A stretch of 64,000 bases of DNA, from assembly GCA_964017045.1 (NCBI GenBank), contig OZ024798.1, forward strand, positions 27,394,347 through 27,458,346. The letters are read 5' to 3'. How positions within the stretch are numbered: position 1 is the first letter of the stretch; every line of letters starts with the position of its first letter. The translations under genes and the position numbers were made by a program. Source of the stretch: Omphiscola glabra. Taxonomy: Eukaryota > Mollusca > Gastropoda > Lymnaeidae. A model generated the notes under the pieces. It was not told the origin of the DNA. It saw nothing but the letters and a program-made list of their open reading frames with translations, and did no database searches. Shown piece by piece: positions 23,831-34,752 of this stretch.

Positions 23831-24940
23831 TCCTTTTCAAGAGACAAAGGAGTTTCGAGATTCATAAATTAATTGAAATCTTATTAACACCCCTGATCCG
23901 TCTCGGAACGCTACTGAGCTTTGATGCAACCCCCCACCCTCTCCCACACCCTCTCCCACACCCTTCCACCCCCTAAAATTTTCGCTTGAACACAATGCCC
24001 CGACTGTTGGGGCGTAGTACTGATTATTTTGGTACGCCCCAATGTTCAGCAGGCGGACAATGGGGTGTCGTGTTGACCTTTTGTCGTCACAATGGACGCG
24101 GCAGCGACACCTCGCGGCGAGAAATAAATGGGACATAACCCTGAAAGAAACACCTAATTATAACACGCCGTAGCGGAATGTCTCCAAGGGCGGAATGTCC
24201 AACAAAGCTCTCCGTCAAATTCCTGGCATTCCTGTGACCCCCCCCCCCCTTACTCCCCCTGACGTTTGATGAACTGTTCAATGTTGTCCTGTTCACCGCA
24301 CCTTGTATGTTCATTTTTTTTGTCGGGTGGCGACTCAGTGGCGACTGGTCCAAGAAGAGGAGATACTTATTTGAAGTCAGACCACTTGTGATAAACAACT
24401 GTTGGTCAGCGGTTGGGAGGAAAGAGAATAAAATAGGCCAAGAAGCGTCACTGGCCATGGATGACCGGTCAGTGAATTTGAGTGGACGTCCAGGAGTGAA
24501 ACACCACGAGGGCTTGCACGCGCAGTTAGTCATCTACCGCTCGAGGGATCTCAATATTAAATGGATTCACAGACACGCCAAGGTTCTCGAACAAGTAAAC
24601 GTTCCATTTTTTTTCCTTCAAAATAATCAAATACAAGTTATCAGCCTGCAGAAAATTTCAAAAATCTGCATCATGTCACTTGCTTTCAGTGCAAGAATTG
24701 ATGCTCAACTTTAAATAAGTACACGAATTAGATGCTTTGACATTTGACAGTGCCATGATTAACAGTTCAACTGTTTGACACGCCATGATACACAATTTTT
24801 AGCATCAAAGCGTGGAATGCAATTAGCGATTCTCACGTCTCACGACATAAAACCTGTGATTAGTGTAATCTTGGTTTGGGAAAAATCCAACTTCCGGCAA
24901 TAACAATGGCGGACATTTACGTTTTTTCACTGGTTTCTAT
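23831..24940. other. Unannotated stretch
   Basis: Overlapping open frames of ~135-148 codons at 24087-24714 lie on opposite strands, with no recognisable domain or splice pattern. No gene is called. Confidence 0.45.
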
Positions 24941-24950
24941 TTCTTGTCGT

Positions 24951-25124
24951 AGGCCCGCACCTGTGGGGGGGGGGGCAACCATGGCACTTGTCAGGGGCCC
25001 GAGCTAGATAGGGGCCAGCCCTTTTTCGAGTTGTTTTTTTTTGGGGGGGAGGGGTGTTGAAACACGAAAGGGGCCCGAACTCTGTCAGCTGCCTGGGGCC
25101 CAGAATTTCCTAGCTGCGGGCCTA
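24951..25124. mobile_element. hAT-like MITE, AGGCCCG family copy 1 (174 bp)
   Basis: Ends AGGCCCGCACCT and AGCTGCGGGCCTA are inverted. Flanks CTTGTCGT and ATTGTCGT match at 7 of 8. The interior GTCAGGGGCCCGAG and TCTGTCAGCTGCCTG blocks match copy 2 at 33054. It sits inside a Penelope-like fragment. Confidence 0.8.
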
Positions 25125-25125
25125 A

Positions 25126-25250
25126 TTGTCGTATTTTCATTGTCTTGCCTGCTGAGGAAGGCTTTAGTCGAAACGTTCTTCTGTTATTGTCCTGTCTTTC
25201 GAATGAAGCTTCCACATACCTTGTTCTACTATTTCCTTCACAAAGCTGCA
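25126..25250 (+). mobile_element. Penelope-like terminal-region fragment (CTGAGGA...GAAAC motif)
   Basis: GCTGAGGAAGGCTTTAGTCG followed by AAACG, then CTTTCGAATGAAGCTTCCAC, resembles the conserved terminal region of Penelope-like elements. A related degenerate copy (GCTGACGAAGGCTTCCTGCC) lies at 45731. Assigned by recall only. Confidence 0.4.
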
Positions 25251-25324
25251 ACGCAGTCCATCATTTATTACGATATAAAACCAGCTATCAGATAACGTTA
25301 CCATGAAATCCAAGCCAAAATATG

Positions 25325-25588
25325 TCCAAGGTCCACCATTCTGTTTAAGTCCACCATTCTGTTTATGTCCAACATTCTGTTTATGTCCAACATTCTGTGT
25401 ATATCCACCATTCTGTGTATGTCCACCATTCTGTTTATGTCCATCATTCTTTTTCCGTCCACCATTCTGTCAATGTCCACCTTTCTGTTTACGTCCACCA
25501 TTCTGTTTATGTCCACCATTCTTTTTACGTCCACCATTCCGTTTATGTCCACCATTCTCTTTATGTCCACCATTCTGTTTATGGCCAC
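25325..25588. repeat. Minisatellite, 18-bp unit, ~15 copies
   Basis: Unit CCACCATTCTGTTTATGT. The period is a multiple of three, so five frames stay open; not genes. Confidence 0.95.
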
Positions 25589-25894
25589 GTTGTGTCACAT
25601 AATGTATGTACAGCATAGCGTGTGTCGCGAGATATTGATATGAACGAATAAAACATTGATACCGTCAAATCAATTAAAATTTGTTTTTTTACTTGTATTT
25701 TACTAACCAATAAGATGGATCTATAATTAACATTGTACCTTCTTAATTTAATAACGATACAAATAATCTTAATAATCTGCCTTGACCTCACGTTAGCAGC
25801 AGACGTTTTCATATTGCATGCATGGTATGGCGCACAATCAGTGGCATAGAATGGAGTGGGGGGGGGGGGGGGTGTTGGGTGGTGCCAATGAATT

Positions 25895-26192
25895 CGTATC
25901 CGGAAATTTGATCGAAAGAAATTTCGTCGACGGAAAATTGATCGACGGAAATTTGATCGAACGGAAATTTGGTCGAATCGTTTTTTTAGTTTATACGTTA
26001 AAATTGTGCGCCAAATTTCTTTCTGAACGCATTATTTTGTTTTACTATATAGTATAGTGGGTTCAAAAAGAAATTTGACGAAAATTTAAACGTCTGAACT
26101 GCAAAAAAAATTCGACCAAATTTCCGTTCGATCAAATTACCGTCGATCAATTTTCCTTCGACGAAATTTCTTTCGATCAAATTTCCGGTAAC
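25895..26192. mobile_element. Fold-back / MULE-like element with ~80-bp terminal inverted repeats
   Basis: The left arm (from GTATCCGGAAATTTGATCGA) and right arm (ending TCGATCAAATTTCCGGTAAC) are inverted copies over ~80 bp. Within each arm, (G)GAAATTTGATCGA units recur. A 10-bp direct repeat CCAATGAATT flanks it (25885-25894 and 26193-26202), in the size range made by Mutator-like elements. No transposase. Confidence 0.8.
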
Positions 26193-26202
26193 CCAATGAA
26201 TT

Positions 26203-26489
26203 TGGTCCGCCGATCGGCACTTCTTTCTTCATATGTCTATGGCAGGCCTGGTCTTTGGAGAGGCAGCGTTTCCGGCAATTTTATCATTTATTTTTTAAAT
26301 TTTATTTTGTTGTTGAAAAAGTGGGTGGGGTGGAAATGATCGTCCCGCACTGGGTTTCATTGTGTTGTAAAAAAAAAAATTTAAAAATAGTGTTTTAAAA
26401 CTGTTGTTATAATGTAAACTCAGTAGAAATTGTTTTTGTGACATATGACATGTATTTTTTTTTAAAGCCGTTTTGATGGAACCTCAAAT
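26203..26489. other. Unannotated AT-rich stretch
   Basis: Nothing recognised. Confidence 0.4.
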
Positions 26490-27062
26490 ATATTCATTTA
26501 AGATAAGATAAGATTCTTTTATTGATCCAAAGAAACGGAAATGTTTTTTTTATCGCATTGTACATTGACACGTTCAGCACATAAATAAATACATATTTTT
26601 AATAAAGTCAACATTTTTCAACTAAAGCAATTACAATACAAGACATCTACATTCAATTATTTCCCTAATGTAAAAAACAGTTATTCAGTGAACTCACTAA
26701 GTCATAACAGGGACTTATTAGTTCTCATTTAGATTTTGTGACTTCTAGGGGGCCACGCTGGTAACTTCCCACAGATTGAGGAACAAACGAATTTTTTTTA
26801 TCTTTCAGTCCACACCCTGAGAGAAAGAATTCGTCCCGAACGGGCCGATCCTAAGGATCAGTGATTAAGAGGGGGTGTATCATCCAAAATTTGTTTCGTT
26901 TACTATAACATCTTTCTTCAAATAGTTCTTCAAGTGAAGGATGTTTAGTCTATGTGATGTTTCTAGCTTTCTAGATTAGTCTGTTTATTCGGTGTTGGAT
27001 ATCACACGATGAACTCCCACACCAGCAAGTAATACTGAAACTAGGTCCACGTTTTAAGTGCA
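26490..27062 (-). pseudogene. Degraded CR1/L2-like LINE 3' end
   Basis: The minus strand carries residues reading HPSLEELFEERCYSKR, then HPLL...RPVRDEFFLSGCGL and KNSFVPQSVG, with stops between. This resembles the degraded C-terminus of CR1/L2-like RT. A ~230-bp 3' UTR follows, ending in AATAAAAG and a TCTTA microsatellite (plus strand AAGATAAGATAAGA near 26500), the usual 3' end of such elements. Confidence 0.6.
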
Positions 27063-27505
27063 CAGCTAATCAAAGAAATGAATTCCTGAAAAAGTAGACA
27101 AAATATAATACAAGATAATTTTTTTATATGAGCTCAGTGTAGATGCAAACTCTGCAAGTGGGACAAACCCACACACTCATTAACCCCTGTCAATAGGGAC
27201 ATCAGACCTGCTGGGAGTACAGGAACCTCTGGCGGTAAGATGAACGTGAGCGAGAACATACTTTGCCGAAACCGAAAATCAGCAGTCACGACCTAGGCAT
27301 CAGTCACAGTTTGGGTTTATCGATATATAGAGATGGGGCTGGAAGCGGTGGCTTAGAGCAAGCGGCCGTCACTATGGGGTCAAGAGATGGACACGTGCAT
27401 GGAATGGCATTAACATGCATTCGGTAGTTAGCCCCCAAATTCTAATTATTATTGTTCTCCTAATTCCTACGATGAATTGATTAAAGTCGCACGCCAGGGG
27501 AGTTA
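27063..27505. other. Unannotated stretch with a weak tRNA-like motif
   Basis: TGGCTTAGAGCAAGCGG at 27349 resembles a Pol III A box, but the downstream B box is poor. No gene called. Confidence 0.3.
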
Positions 27506-27509
27506 AGTA

Positions 27510-28170
27510 GGACCTGAAATTCACGATTCAAAAGTATGTCACGATAACTTCATTGACTGTGCTAATTCACGATTCAAAAGTTTATTACGATAACTTCACG
27601 GATGGTGCTGATTCACGTCCCAAACGTTTGTCACGATAACTTCATTGACTGTACTAATTCACGATCCAAAAGTTTGTCACGATAACTTCATTGACTGTAC
27701 TAATTCACGATCCAAAGGTTTGTCACGATAACTTCATTGACTGTACTAATTCACGATCCAAAAGTTTGTCACGATAACTTCACGAACGGTGCTGATTCAC
27801 GTCCCAAACGTTTGTCACGATAACTTCACGAACGGTGCTGATTCACGTCCCAAACGTTTGTCACGATAACTTCATGAACGGTGCTGATTCACGATTCAAA
27901 AGTTTGTCACGATAACTTCACGGACGGTGCTGATTCACGATTCAAAAGTTTGTCACGATAACTTCACGGACGGTGCTGATTCACGATTCAAAAGTTTGTC
28001 ACGATAACTTCACGGACGGTGCTGATTCACGATCCAAAAGTTTGTCACGATAACTTCATTGACTGTACTAATTCACGATCCAAAGGTTTGTCACGATAAC
28101 TTCATTGACTGTACTAATTCACGATCCAAAAGTTTGTCGCGATAACTTCACGAACGGTGCTGATTCACGT
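27510..28170. repeat. Minisatellite, 46-bp unit, ~14 copies
   Basis: Unit contains ATTCACGATCCAAAAGTTTG and TCACGATAACTTCA. Two sub-types alternate in blocks: ATTGACTGTACTA and CGGACGGTGCTG. Confidence 0.95.
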
Positions 28171-28335
28171 CAGGTTGTGCTACGTTGATTTAGTTCCATG
28201 GTGGACAACACGATTTTAGCACCAGTAATCAAAAATAAAAGTACGATGTTTATTTATTTTAATTTTATTATTATTGTTTAATAAATTGGACATCATGATG
28301 TTCTAATAACTTATTTGAGCTTTTTAACACAACGA

Positions 28336-28442
28336 AACAAACGATACAAACGATACAAACTATACAAACGATACAAACGATACAAACGATACAAACGATA
28401 CAAACGATACAAACGATACAAACGATACAAACGATACAAACA
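28336..28442. repeat. Short tandem repeat, 9-bp unit, ~12 copies
   Basis: Unit ACAAACGAT; encodes an apparent Cys-Ile-Val repeat on the minus strand that is not a gene. Confidence 0.95.
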
Positions 28443-28788
28443 AACCAAGTTTTCAAATTAAACTAGATTTCTTGATAAAAAATAAAATTAAAAAATTTAA
28501 AAAAACAGCGCCGAACACCAGCACTGAGGGGGCGTCAAACATTTGTCACGGAGAGTATGTCTCTATGACCTTCTCAGTGGCATGTCATGGCGTCTTTAAT
28601 TTCAGTAAACAGTAACAACCCCCCCCCCTCCTTCCCACCACAGCCCTTCAAGCCCGGTCTCCCGTAATTTCATCCCTCCCAGGTGCAAGGAGGACCGGTG
28701 AACCTTCGTCTGGTGACATTCTTGTACAATGACGTGTCAAGTTCTCACATCACATCTAAGCACCGTAACAGAGAACTTCAAACCTCCT
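28443..28788. other. Unannotated stretch
   Basis: Nothing recognised apart from a C-run near 28620. Confidence 0.4.
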
Positions 28789-28789
28789 C

Positions 28790-29092
28790 GACACACAGAA
28801 ACATGCCAACCACATTGTATCCTAACAGGCATGACACACAGAAACATGCCAACCACATTGTATCCTAGCAGGCACGACACACAGAAACATGCCAACCACA
28901 TTGTATCCTAGCCCGCACGACACACAGAAACATGCCAACCACATTGTATCCTAGCACGCACGACACACAGAAACATGCCAACCACATTGTATCCTAGCAC
29001 GCACGACACACAGAAACATGCCAACCACATTGTATCCTAGCACGCACGACACACAGAAACATGACAACCACATTGTATCCTAGCACGCGCGC
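28790..29092. repeat. Minisatellite, 43-bp unit, ~7 copies
   Basis: Unit contains ACACACAGAAACATGCCAAC and CACATTGTATCCTAGC. Confidence 0.95.
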
Positions 29093-29407
29093 AAGCTCTG
29101 TTTTGCGCAGAGTGGTCATGAGAAACGTTTTTTAATCAGGATTCGCTTGAACCATCCATATTAATTTTATAAGCAATAACCAATCAAAATGGATGACAGA
29201 AAAATCAATTTTAAAATTGGCACTGTAACATCATGACATTGTGCTGATCATCGACTAAAACTCAAATAAGACCTCAGGATTCACGTAAAGGATTAATATA
29301 TTTGAAGTAGACTGACGACATAAGGCTAAAGAAACGATTTAATTTAAATACTTTCGGATTCTTAAAAACAATGATAGGGATTTTCTTTTATTTTACGGAA
29401 ATCGAAT
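29093..29407. other. Unannotated stretch before the RTE insertion
   Basis: AT-rich flank; nothing recognised. Confidence 0.4.
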
Positions 29408-29419
29408 AAATCTAAATGT

Positions 29420-32400
29420 CTTCTTTCGCCTTTTCGTCCTCGGGGAACAGCAGCCGATCTTCATCGACGTCTGTAGTTAGGACATAGGCCGCCTACAAGA
29501 GCCTTCGAGGCATCACGATCCTGAGCCAATCTCTCCAGCCTCCCCCAAGTGTGGCCAAGTTTCTTGGTATCCGCCTCCACTTCACGGCGCCAAGTGTTCC
29601 TAGGCCTGCCTCTTTTCCGTTTTCCGTGAGGGTTCCAGTTCAAGGCTTGTCTAGTTATGCTGGAGGCAGGTTTCCTGAGCGTATGGCCAATCCATCTCCA
29701 TCTTCTCTGGAGGATCTCTTGTTCTACCGGTTCTTGCTTTGTCCGCTGCCACAGTTTCTGGTTGCTGATTCTGTCGGGCCAATGAATCCCGAGAATCCTT
29801 CTTAAGCAGTTATTGATGAAGGACTGGATTCTCTTCATATTCCCAGCAGGGGTTCTCCATGTTTCTGAACCATACAGTAGAACCGGTTTCACCATGGTGT
29901 TGAAGGTTCTGATCTTCAGTTTGGTATTTAGGTGTTTAGAGGCCCAGACATTTTTGAGTTGTTGGAAGGCTGCCCGTGCCTTTCCTACCCTTATTTTGAT
30001 GTCAGCATCTGTCCCACCTTGCTTGTCCACGATGCTGCCAAGGTAGACAAAGCTCTCTACCTCTTCAAACGCTTCCTGATGGGTGCTGTATTGGTAGCGG
30101 CATTGACCTTGAGGACCTTGCTCTTCCCCTTGTGAATATTAAGACCAATACGTACAGAAGTGTCTGCAATAGTTCTGGTCTTCTCTTGCATCTGTTATTG
30201 GGTAATATGGGAGAGAAGGGCAAGATCGTCAGCAAAATCGAGGTCATCAAGCTGGTCCCACAAGGTCCATTGAATACCATTCCGCTTCTGCTGTGTGGAA
30301 GTTTTCATCACCCAGCCAATGGCCAATAGGAACAGGAAAGGCGAAAGCAAACATCCCTGCCTCACACCGGTCTTCACCTGTAAAGCATCCGTCACCTGTT
30401 GTCCGTGGACCACTCGGCAGGTCATCCCCTCGTAAGAGTTTCTGATCAAGTCCATAATGTCTCAACAGTCTCCAGAGGGTTTGCCTATCCACACTGTCAA
30501 AGGCTTTCTCGTAGTCAACGAAGTTGATGTAGAGGGGTGAGTTCCATTCCAGGGATTGCTCTAGGATGATGCGCAGTGTTGAAATTTGGTCAGTACAGGA
30601 TCTGTTGGTCCGGAAGCCAGCCTGTTGGTCCCGCAGCAGGGTGTCAACAGTTTCTTTCATTCTGTTGAGTAGTACGCGGTTGAAAACCTTGCCTGGGATG
30701 GACAGTAAGGTGATCCCTCTATAGTTGGAGCAGGAGCTTAAGTCCCCCTTTTTGGGGGATTTTAATGAGGTATCCCTCCTTCCACTCAGAAGGTACCTGT
30801 TCCTCCTCCCAGATCTTCAAGAACAGTAGGTGTAGCATCTCTACACTGGTGTGCACGTCAGCCTTCAGTGCCTCTGCTGGGATGCCATCCGGTCCTGCAG
30901 CCTTGCCATTTTTAAGTTGTTTGATGGCAATACGGATCTCTTCTTTGGTGGGTGCGTTGCAGTCAATAGCCAGTTCACTGTCAGCTGGCTGAATATCTGG
31001 TGGGTTACTTGGCTCTGGCCTGTTTAGAAGTTCCTCAAAGTGTTCTTTCCATCTGCCTCTCTGTTGCTCCTCATTTGGTATGCTCTTACCATCTTTTTCC
31101 TTCACTGGTCTCTCTGGCTTCCTGAACTTTCCAGACAACTTCTTGATGGTAGCGAACAATTCCCGCATATTCCCTTGGTAGGCTGCTTCTTCCGCTTCTT
31201 TGGCAAGCATGTCTACAAAGTTCCTATTGTCCACCTTAGCGCTTTTCTTTACTTTCTTATTTGCCTCTGAGTACTCCTTTTGGAACCTAACTTTCTGCGC
31301 TCGTGTACGGCAGTTGTTAATTTCTGCCCTCTTCCCTTTTCTCTCTTCTATCACTTTCAATGTATCTGCTGTTATCCATTCTTTGTGTGTATGTTTCCTG
31401 TTTCCCAACACTTCCTGACATGTTGATTTGACTGCTTTCTTTACTCCCTGCCACTTTCCATCAATCGTCTCGTCTCCTAGCAATTCCTGTAGGTCTTGGA
31501 ACTTGTTGGACAGAGTGATCCTGAACTCTTCCTGTTTGGCCTTATCTTTCAAGAGGGGGTGTTGTAGCGCAAGCTATATGATGTCTGCTCAGTGTAATGC
31601 CTTTTCAGTTTTAGTCTCAACCGGGCCACTAGAAGATGGTGGTCTGAGGCAACGTCAGCTCCTCTTCTGACACGTACATCTTGGAGAGATCGCCTGAATT
31701 TTTTCCCAATACACACATGATCTATTTTGTTCATCGTTTGGAGGTCCGGTGAAACCCATGTGGCCTTGTGTATCCTCCTGTGTTGGAATAAGCTCCCGCC
31801 TATGACTAGATTTGTTGGGGCACATAGGTTGGCAAATCTTTCTCCGTTATCATTCATTTCTCCTATCCCCTGTCGCCCCATGGCTTCTTCATAGCCCGTG
31901 TTGTCACTGCCGATCTTGGCATTGAGATCTCCTATGAGGATGACAATGTTTCGCCTAGGGCGACCCTGGGTAATGGTAAGCAATCTGTTATAGAATTCAT
32001 CTTTGTCTTCCTCCTCACTTTCATTTGTTGGTGCGTAGCACTGGATAACATCCAAATTGATTCTGTGTTTTTTGGTCCGAAAGGTTGCTGTGAGTATTCT
32101 AGGCCCATGCGCCTCCCATCCAATGAGTGCTGCTTGGGCTGCCCTGGATATCATCAGGGCCACGCCCAGAGTGTGTGGTGCATTGTCACCCTCGTACCCT
32201 GAGAATAACAGCATCTCTCCTAAGGCTAGTCTCTTCTGTCCGCACCCGATCCATCTTGCCTCGCTGATTCCTAGTATGGCGAGGTTATAGTTCCTCATCT
32301 CAGCGGCTACTTGTGCAGTCTTTCCTGTCTCATACATGGTGCGTACATTCCATGTTCCAATGGCGGTGGTGGTCCTGGTGGAGATGATGGTCGTCGGCCT

Positions 32401-32777
32401 AGTAGTTTCCAGATTCTGGCTTTCACTACTTGGCGTCATGCATTCCGCGGCAGGGAATATATCTTCTCCCAGGACCGTAAAGTCTTTTGTTGCTCTTGTC
32501 TGCGTTTTTGTAACAAATGGTTTTTACGCAGCAGAGTTGTTAGCCCTGCGCACAACCGTCTGGGGGGATGCCCCTCGCAACTCTCCGGAGAGCTGCCCTT
32601 AATTTTGGGAAGGGTACCCTAGCCTTTGTGGTTTCGTCCACTCCCTGCAAGGCAGCAGGCTCTGATTTTGGTCCACCCTGGGTATTTGATTTCCCCAGTA
32701 CCTACCATATCTGGTGGGCATTCCCCTATCCGCCACCTGGGGAGGCGCTCGATGGGAGATCAGAAACTCCACACGAG
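29420..32777 (-). mobile_element. RTE-clade non-LTR retrotransposon, near full length, inactivated
   Basis: A 12-bp target-site duplication AAATCTAAATGT occurs at 29408-29419 and 32778-32789, defining a 3,358-bp insertion read on the minus strand. From 5' to 3' it has a ~340-bp leader, an apurinic-type endonuclease domain, a linker, reverse transcriptase and a C-terminal region, then a short 3' tail after the stop. The single-ORF endonuclease-RT layout and the opening GTWNVRT motif fit the RTE clade (BovB and schistosome SR2 relatives). Confidence 0.92.
29461..32439 (-). pseudogene. Endonuclease-reverse transcriptase ORF of the RTE element, broken by frameshifts
   Basis: The endonuclease part (32439 to ~31550) shows GTWNVRT, ILGISEARW, VIQCYAPTN, ILIGDLNAKIG, NKIDHVCIG and ASDHH, matching the AP-endonuclease-like fold of non-LTR elements. 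The reading then shifts near 31550 into a linker ending NGKAAGPDGIPAEALKA. It shifts again near 30755 (homopolymer) to FVDYEKAFDSVDR, and near 30440 to VKTGVRQGCLLSPF and the catalytic FADD of DDLDFADDLALLSH. A stop follows at 30195-30197. The last shift, near 30070, gives the C-terminal block with [11 protein letters not shown] and [15 protein letters not shown], ending at 29461. At least four frameshifts and one nonsense codon make it non-functional, although the motifs are well kept. Confidence 0.9.
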
Positions 32778-33053
32778 AAATCTAAATGTGCATATAATAA
32801 AATATATCCACTTTCTTTTAGTAAATGTTTAATTATTATAAACTACAAATACATTTAAAATAAATATTAAAGCATTGTATTTGATGTTACAAGTACCGTA
32901 ATGAATTTTTTAAATGAAAAAATATGTTATAAGAATTATTTTTATTAAATCATAATCACATTAATCGGGAAAACGCCAAAAATCTGTTGTTTTTAGTGCG
33001 TTGTTAATATTGCAAAATTAATTAAAATTAATTTGATCTAAACGTCTTCAAAC

Positions 33054-33228
33054 AGGCCCGAACCTGGGGGGGGGGGGGGGGGGACAATTATGGAATTTGT
33101 CAGGGGCCCGAGATATATATTCATAAGGACCCGCATTTTTTCGAGGTTTTTTTTGGTGTGTTTTTGTGACATGAAAAGGGCCTGAACTCTGTCAGCTGCC
33201 TGAGGCCCAGATCCTAGGTGCGGGCCTG
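33054..33228. mobile_element. hAT-like MITE, AGGCCCG family copy 2 (175 bp)
   Basis: Ends AGGCCCGAACCT and AGGTGCGGGCCTG are inverted. The perfect 8-bp duplication CTTCAAAC lies at 33046-33053 and 33229-33236. A long G-run follows the left end. Confidence 0.85.
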
Positions 33229-33236
33229 CTTCAAAC

Positions 33237-34435
33237 ATTGTAGTAAACACACAAATGACGTCATGGCGCGGATAGTATATTTTATCCAAAGCTTTGTCTC
33301 TTTGATTTAATAACCGCGCGCGACAAACCTGATAATGTATTTTCTTATAAGGACAATTTTTTAAAAAAATAATTGATAGCTTTTTAAATTGTTAATAAAA
33401 CTCACAGAAAATAGCTTTGTATTTTAACATTTAATATGTTTTTACTTTTTTTTTCATTCCAAAAACGTCCATTAATTACGTCAACAAAATAGGGAATTGA
33501 AAATATTCGACATTTGTTGACTAAAAATGGGGGGGGGGGGGGGGGGGAGTTTAGATTAGTTGACGTCAACAATCATGTTTTTTTTCTATTAAAAATTTAA
33601 ATCTTAAAAATTGACTGGTTCTTACATTATTTTAAACAATTTAATGACTGCAAATAGTCAGATATGTTTAGGCTTTTAACGATATAAGAGTTATTTGATG
33701 TGTGTACTGTGGCGCCTCCAGTAATAAACAAGCCGACCAAGTTTTGGTTCCCCCCCCCCCCCCCCCACTTTTTTTTTTCTTCCCTTTTGAAAAAACCTGA
33801 AATGACGCCCCTGGTAAACATCATAACATAGATACTTCTTTTTAAAATAAAGCATTGTGATGAGTTTTCGCAACATCGGGTACAAAGTATCGCAAAGTGC
33901 CTACCATTATTATTTTGATAACGTCGGCTCGGGTCATATATTCTAGTAGTCTAAAAGGAGTTAGTGGAGGGGAGCGTGGTATTTTTAAATCTTGAATTTC
34001 CTTCAATCTTTCGGGTGACTGGATGTAAAGACATCATGTTAATACAGGATTGTCATTATTTTTCGGTTATATATATTTATTTATGTATTTATATTTTTAT
34101 CTAATATTTTGCAGGTCAAGCATGGGTGGGTTATGATATTAAGAAAGATAACTCAAGCTAATCTAAGGCATTTCCCTCAGTTCCCTCTCTTTGGCTATAA
34201 AAAAAAGATTTTCCAGTGACGCATCCCCTCAATAAAAAAAAATCACTGACAATTTTAAATAATATTTTGTTCACCTTTAAGCCATTCAAGTGAATATTTG
34301 CAAGTTATGAATTGTGAACGATCTTTGAATTATAACTTCATTTCTAATAACTGTCTTTTCAGATACAACTTTAAACGAAAAGAAAAGGAAGAATCTTACT
34401 ACTATATATCATGCAGTTAAAACTCATTGCATTAG
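33237..34435. other. AT-rich stretch with long G and C runs
   Basis: No gene. A G-run of about 17-20 at 33528-33547 and a C-run of about 17 at 33751-33766 are the main features. Confidence 0.5.
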
Positions 34436-34437
34436 CT

Positions 34438-34752
34438 TCATTGCCGTGCATGTACTTGTTTGTATTGCCGTGCATGTACTTGTTTGTATTGCGTGCATGT
34501 ACTTGTTTGTATTGCCGTGCATGTACTTGTTTGTATTGCCGTGCATGTACTTGTTTGTATTGCCGTGCATGTACTTGCTTGTATTGCCGTGCATGTACTT
34601 GCTTGTATTGCCGTGCATGTAATTGTTTGTATTGCCGTGCATGTACTTGTTTGTATTGCCGTGCATGTACTTGCTTGTATTGCCGTGCATGTACTTGTTT
34701 GTATTGCCGTGCATGTACTTGTTTGTATTGCCGTGCATGTACTTGTTTGTAA
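34438..34752. repeat. Minisatellite, 24-bp unit, ~13 copies
   Basis: Unit contains TTGCCGTGCATGTACTTG and TTTGTA. The period keeps four frames open; not genes. Confidence 0.95.

Noticed and set aside
24087..24714. Overlapping open frames of 135-148 codons on both strands
   Set aside because: No recognisable domain, and sense and antisense frames are equally long. Could be chance in a less AT-rich patch.
27345..27420. Possible tRNA-derived SINE or tRNA (A-box-like TGGCTTAGAGCAAGCGG)
   Set aside because: The B box is poor, no cloverleaf could be drawn by eye, and no target duplication was seen.
33705..33820. Possible hAT element with GTGGCGCCTCCAG and GACGCCCCTG ends
   Set aside because: No matching 8-bp flanks; ends are too degenerate to define.
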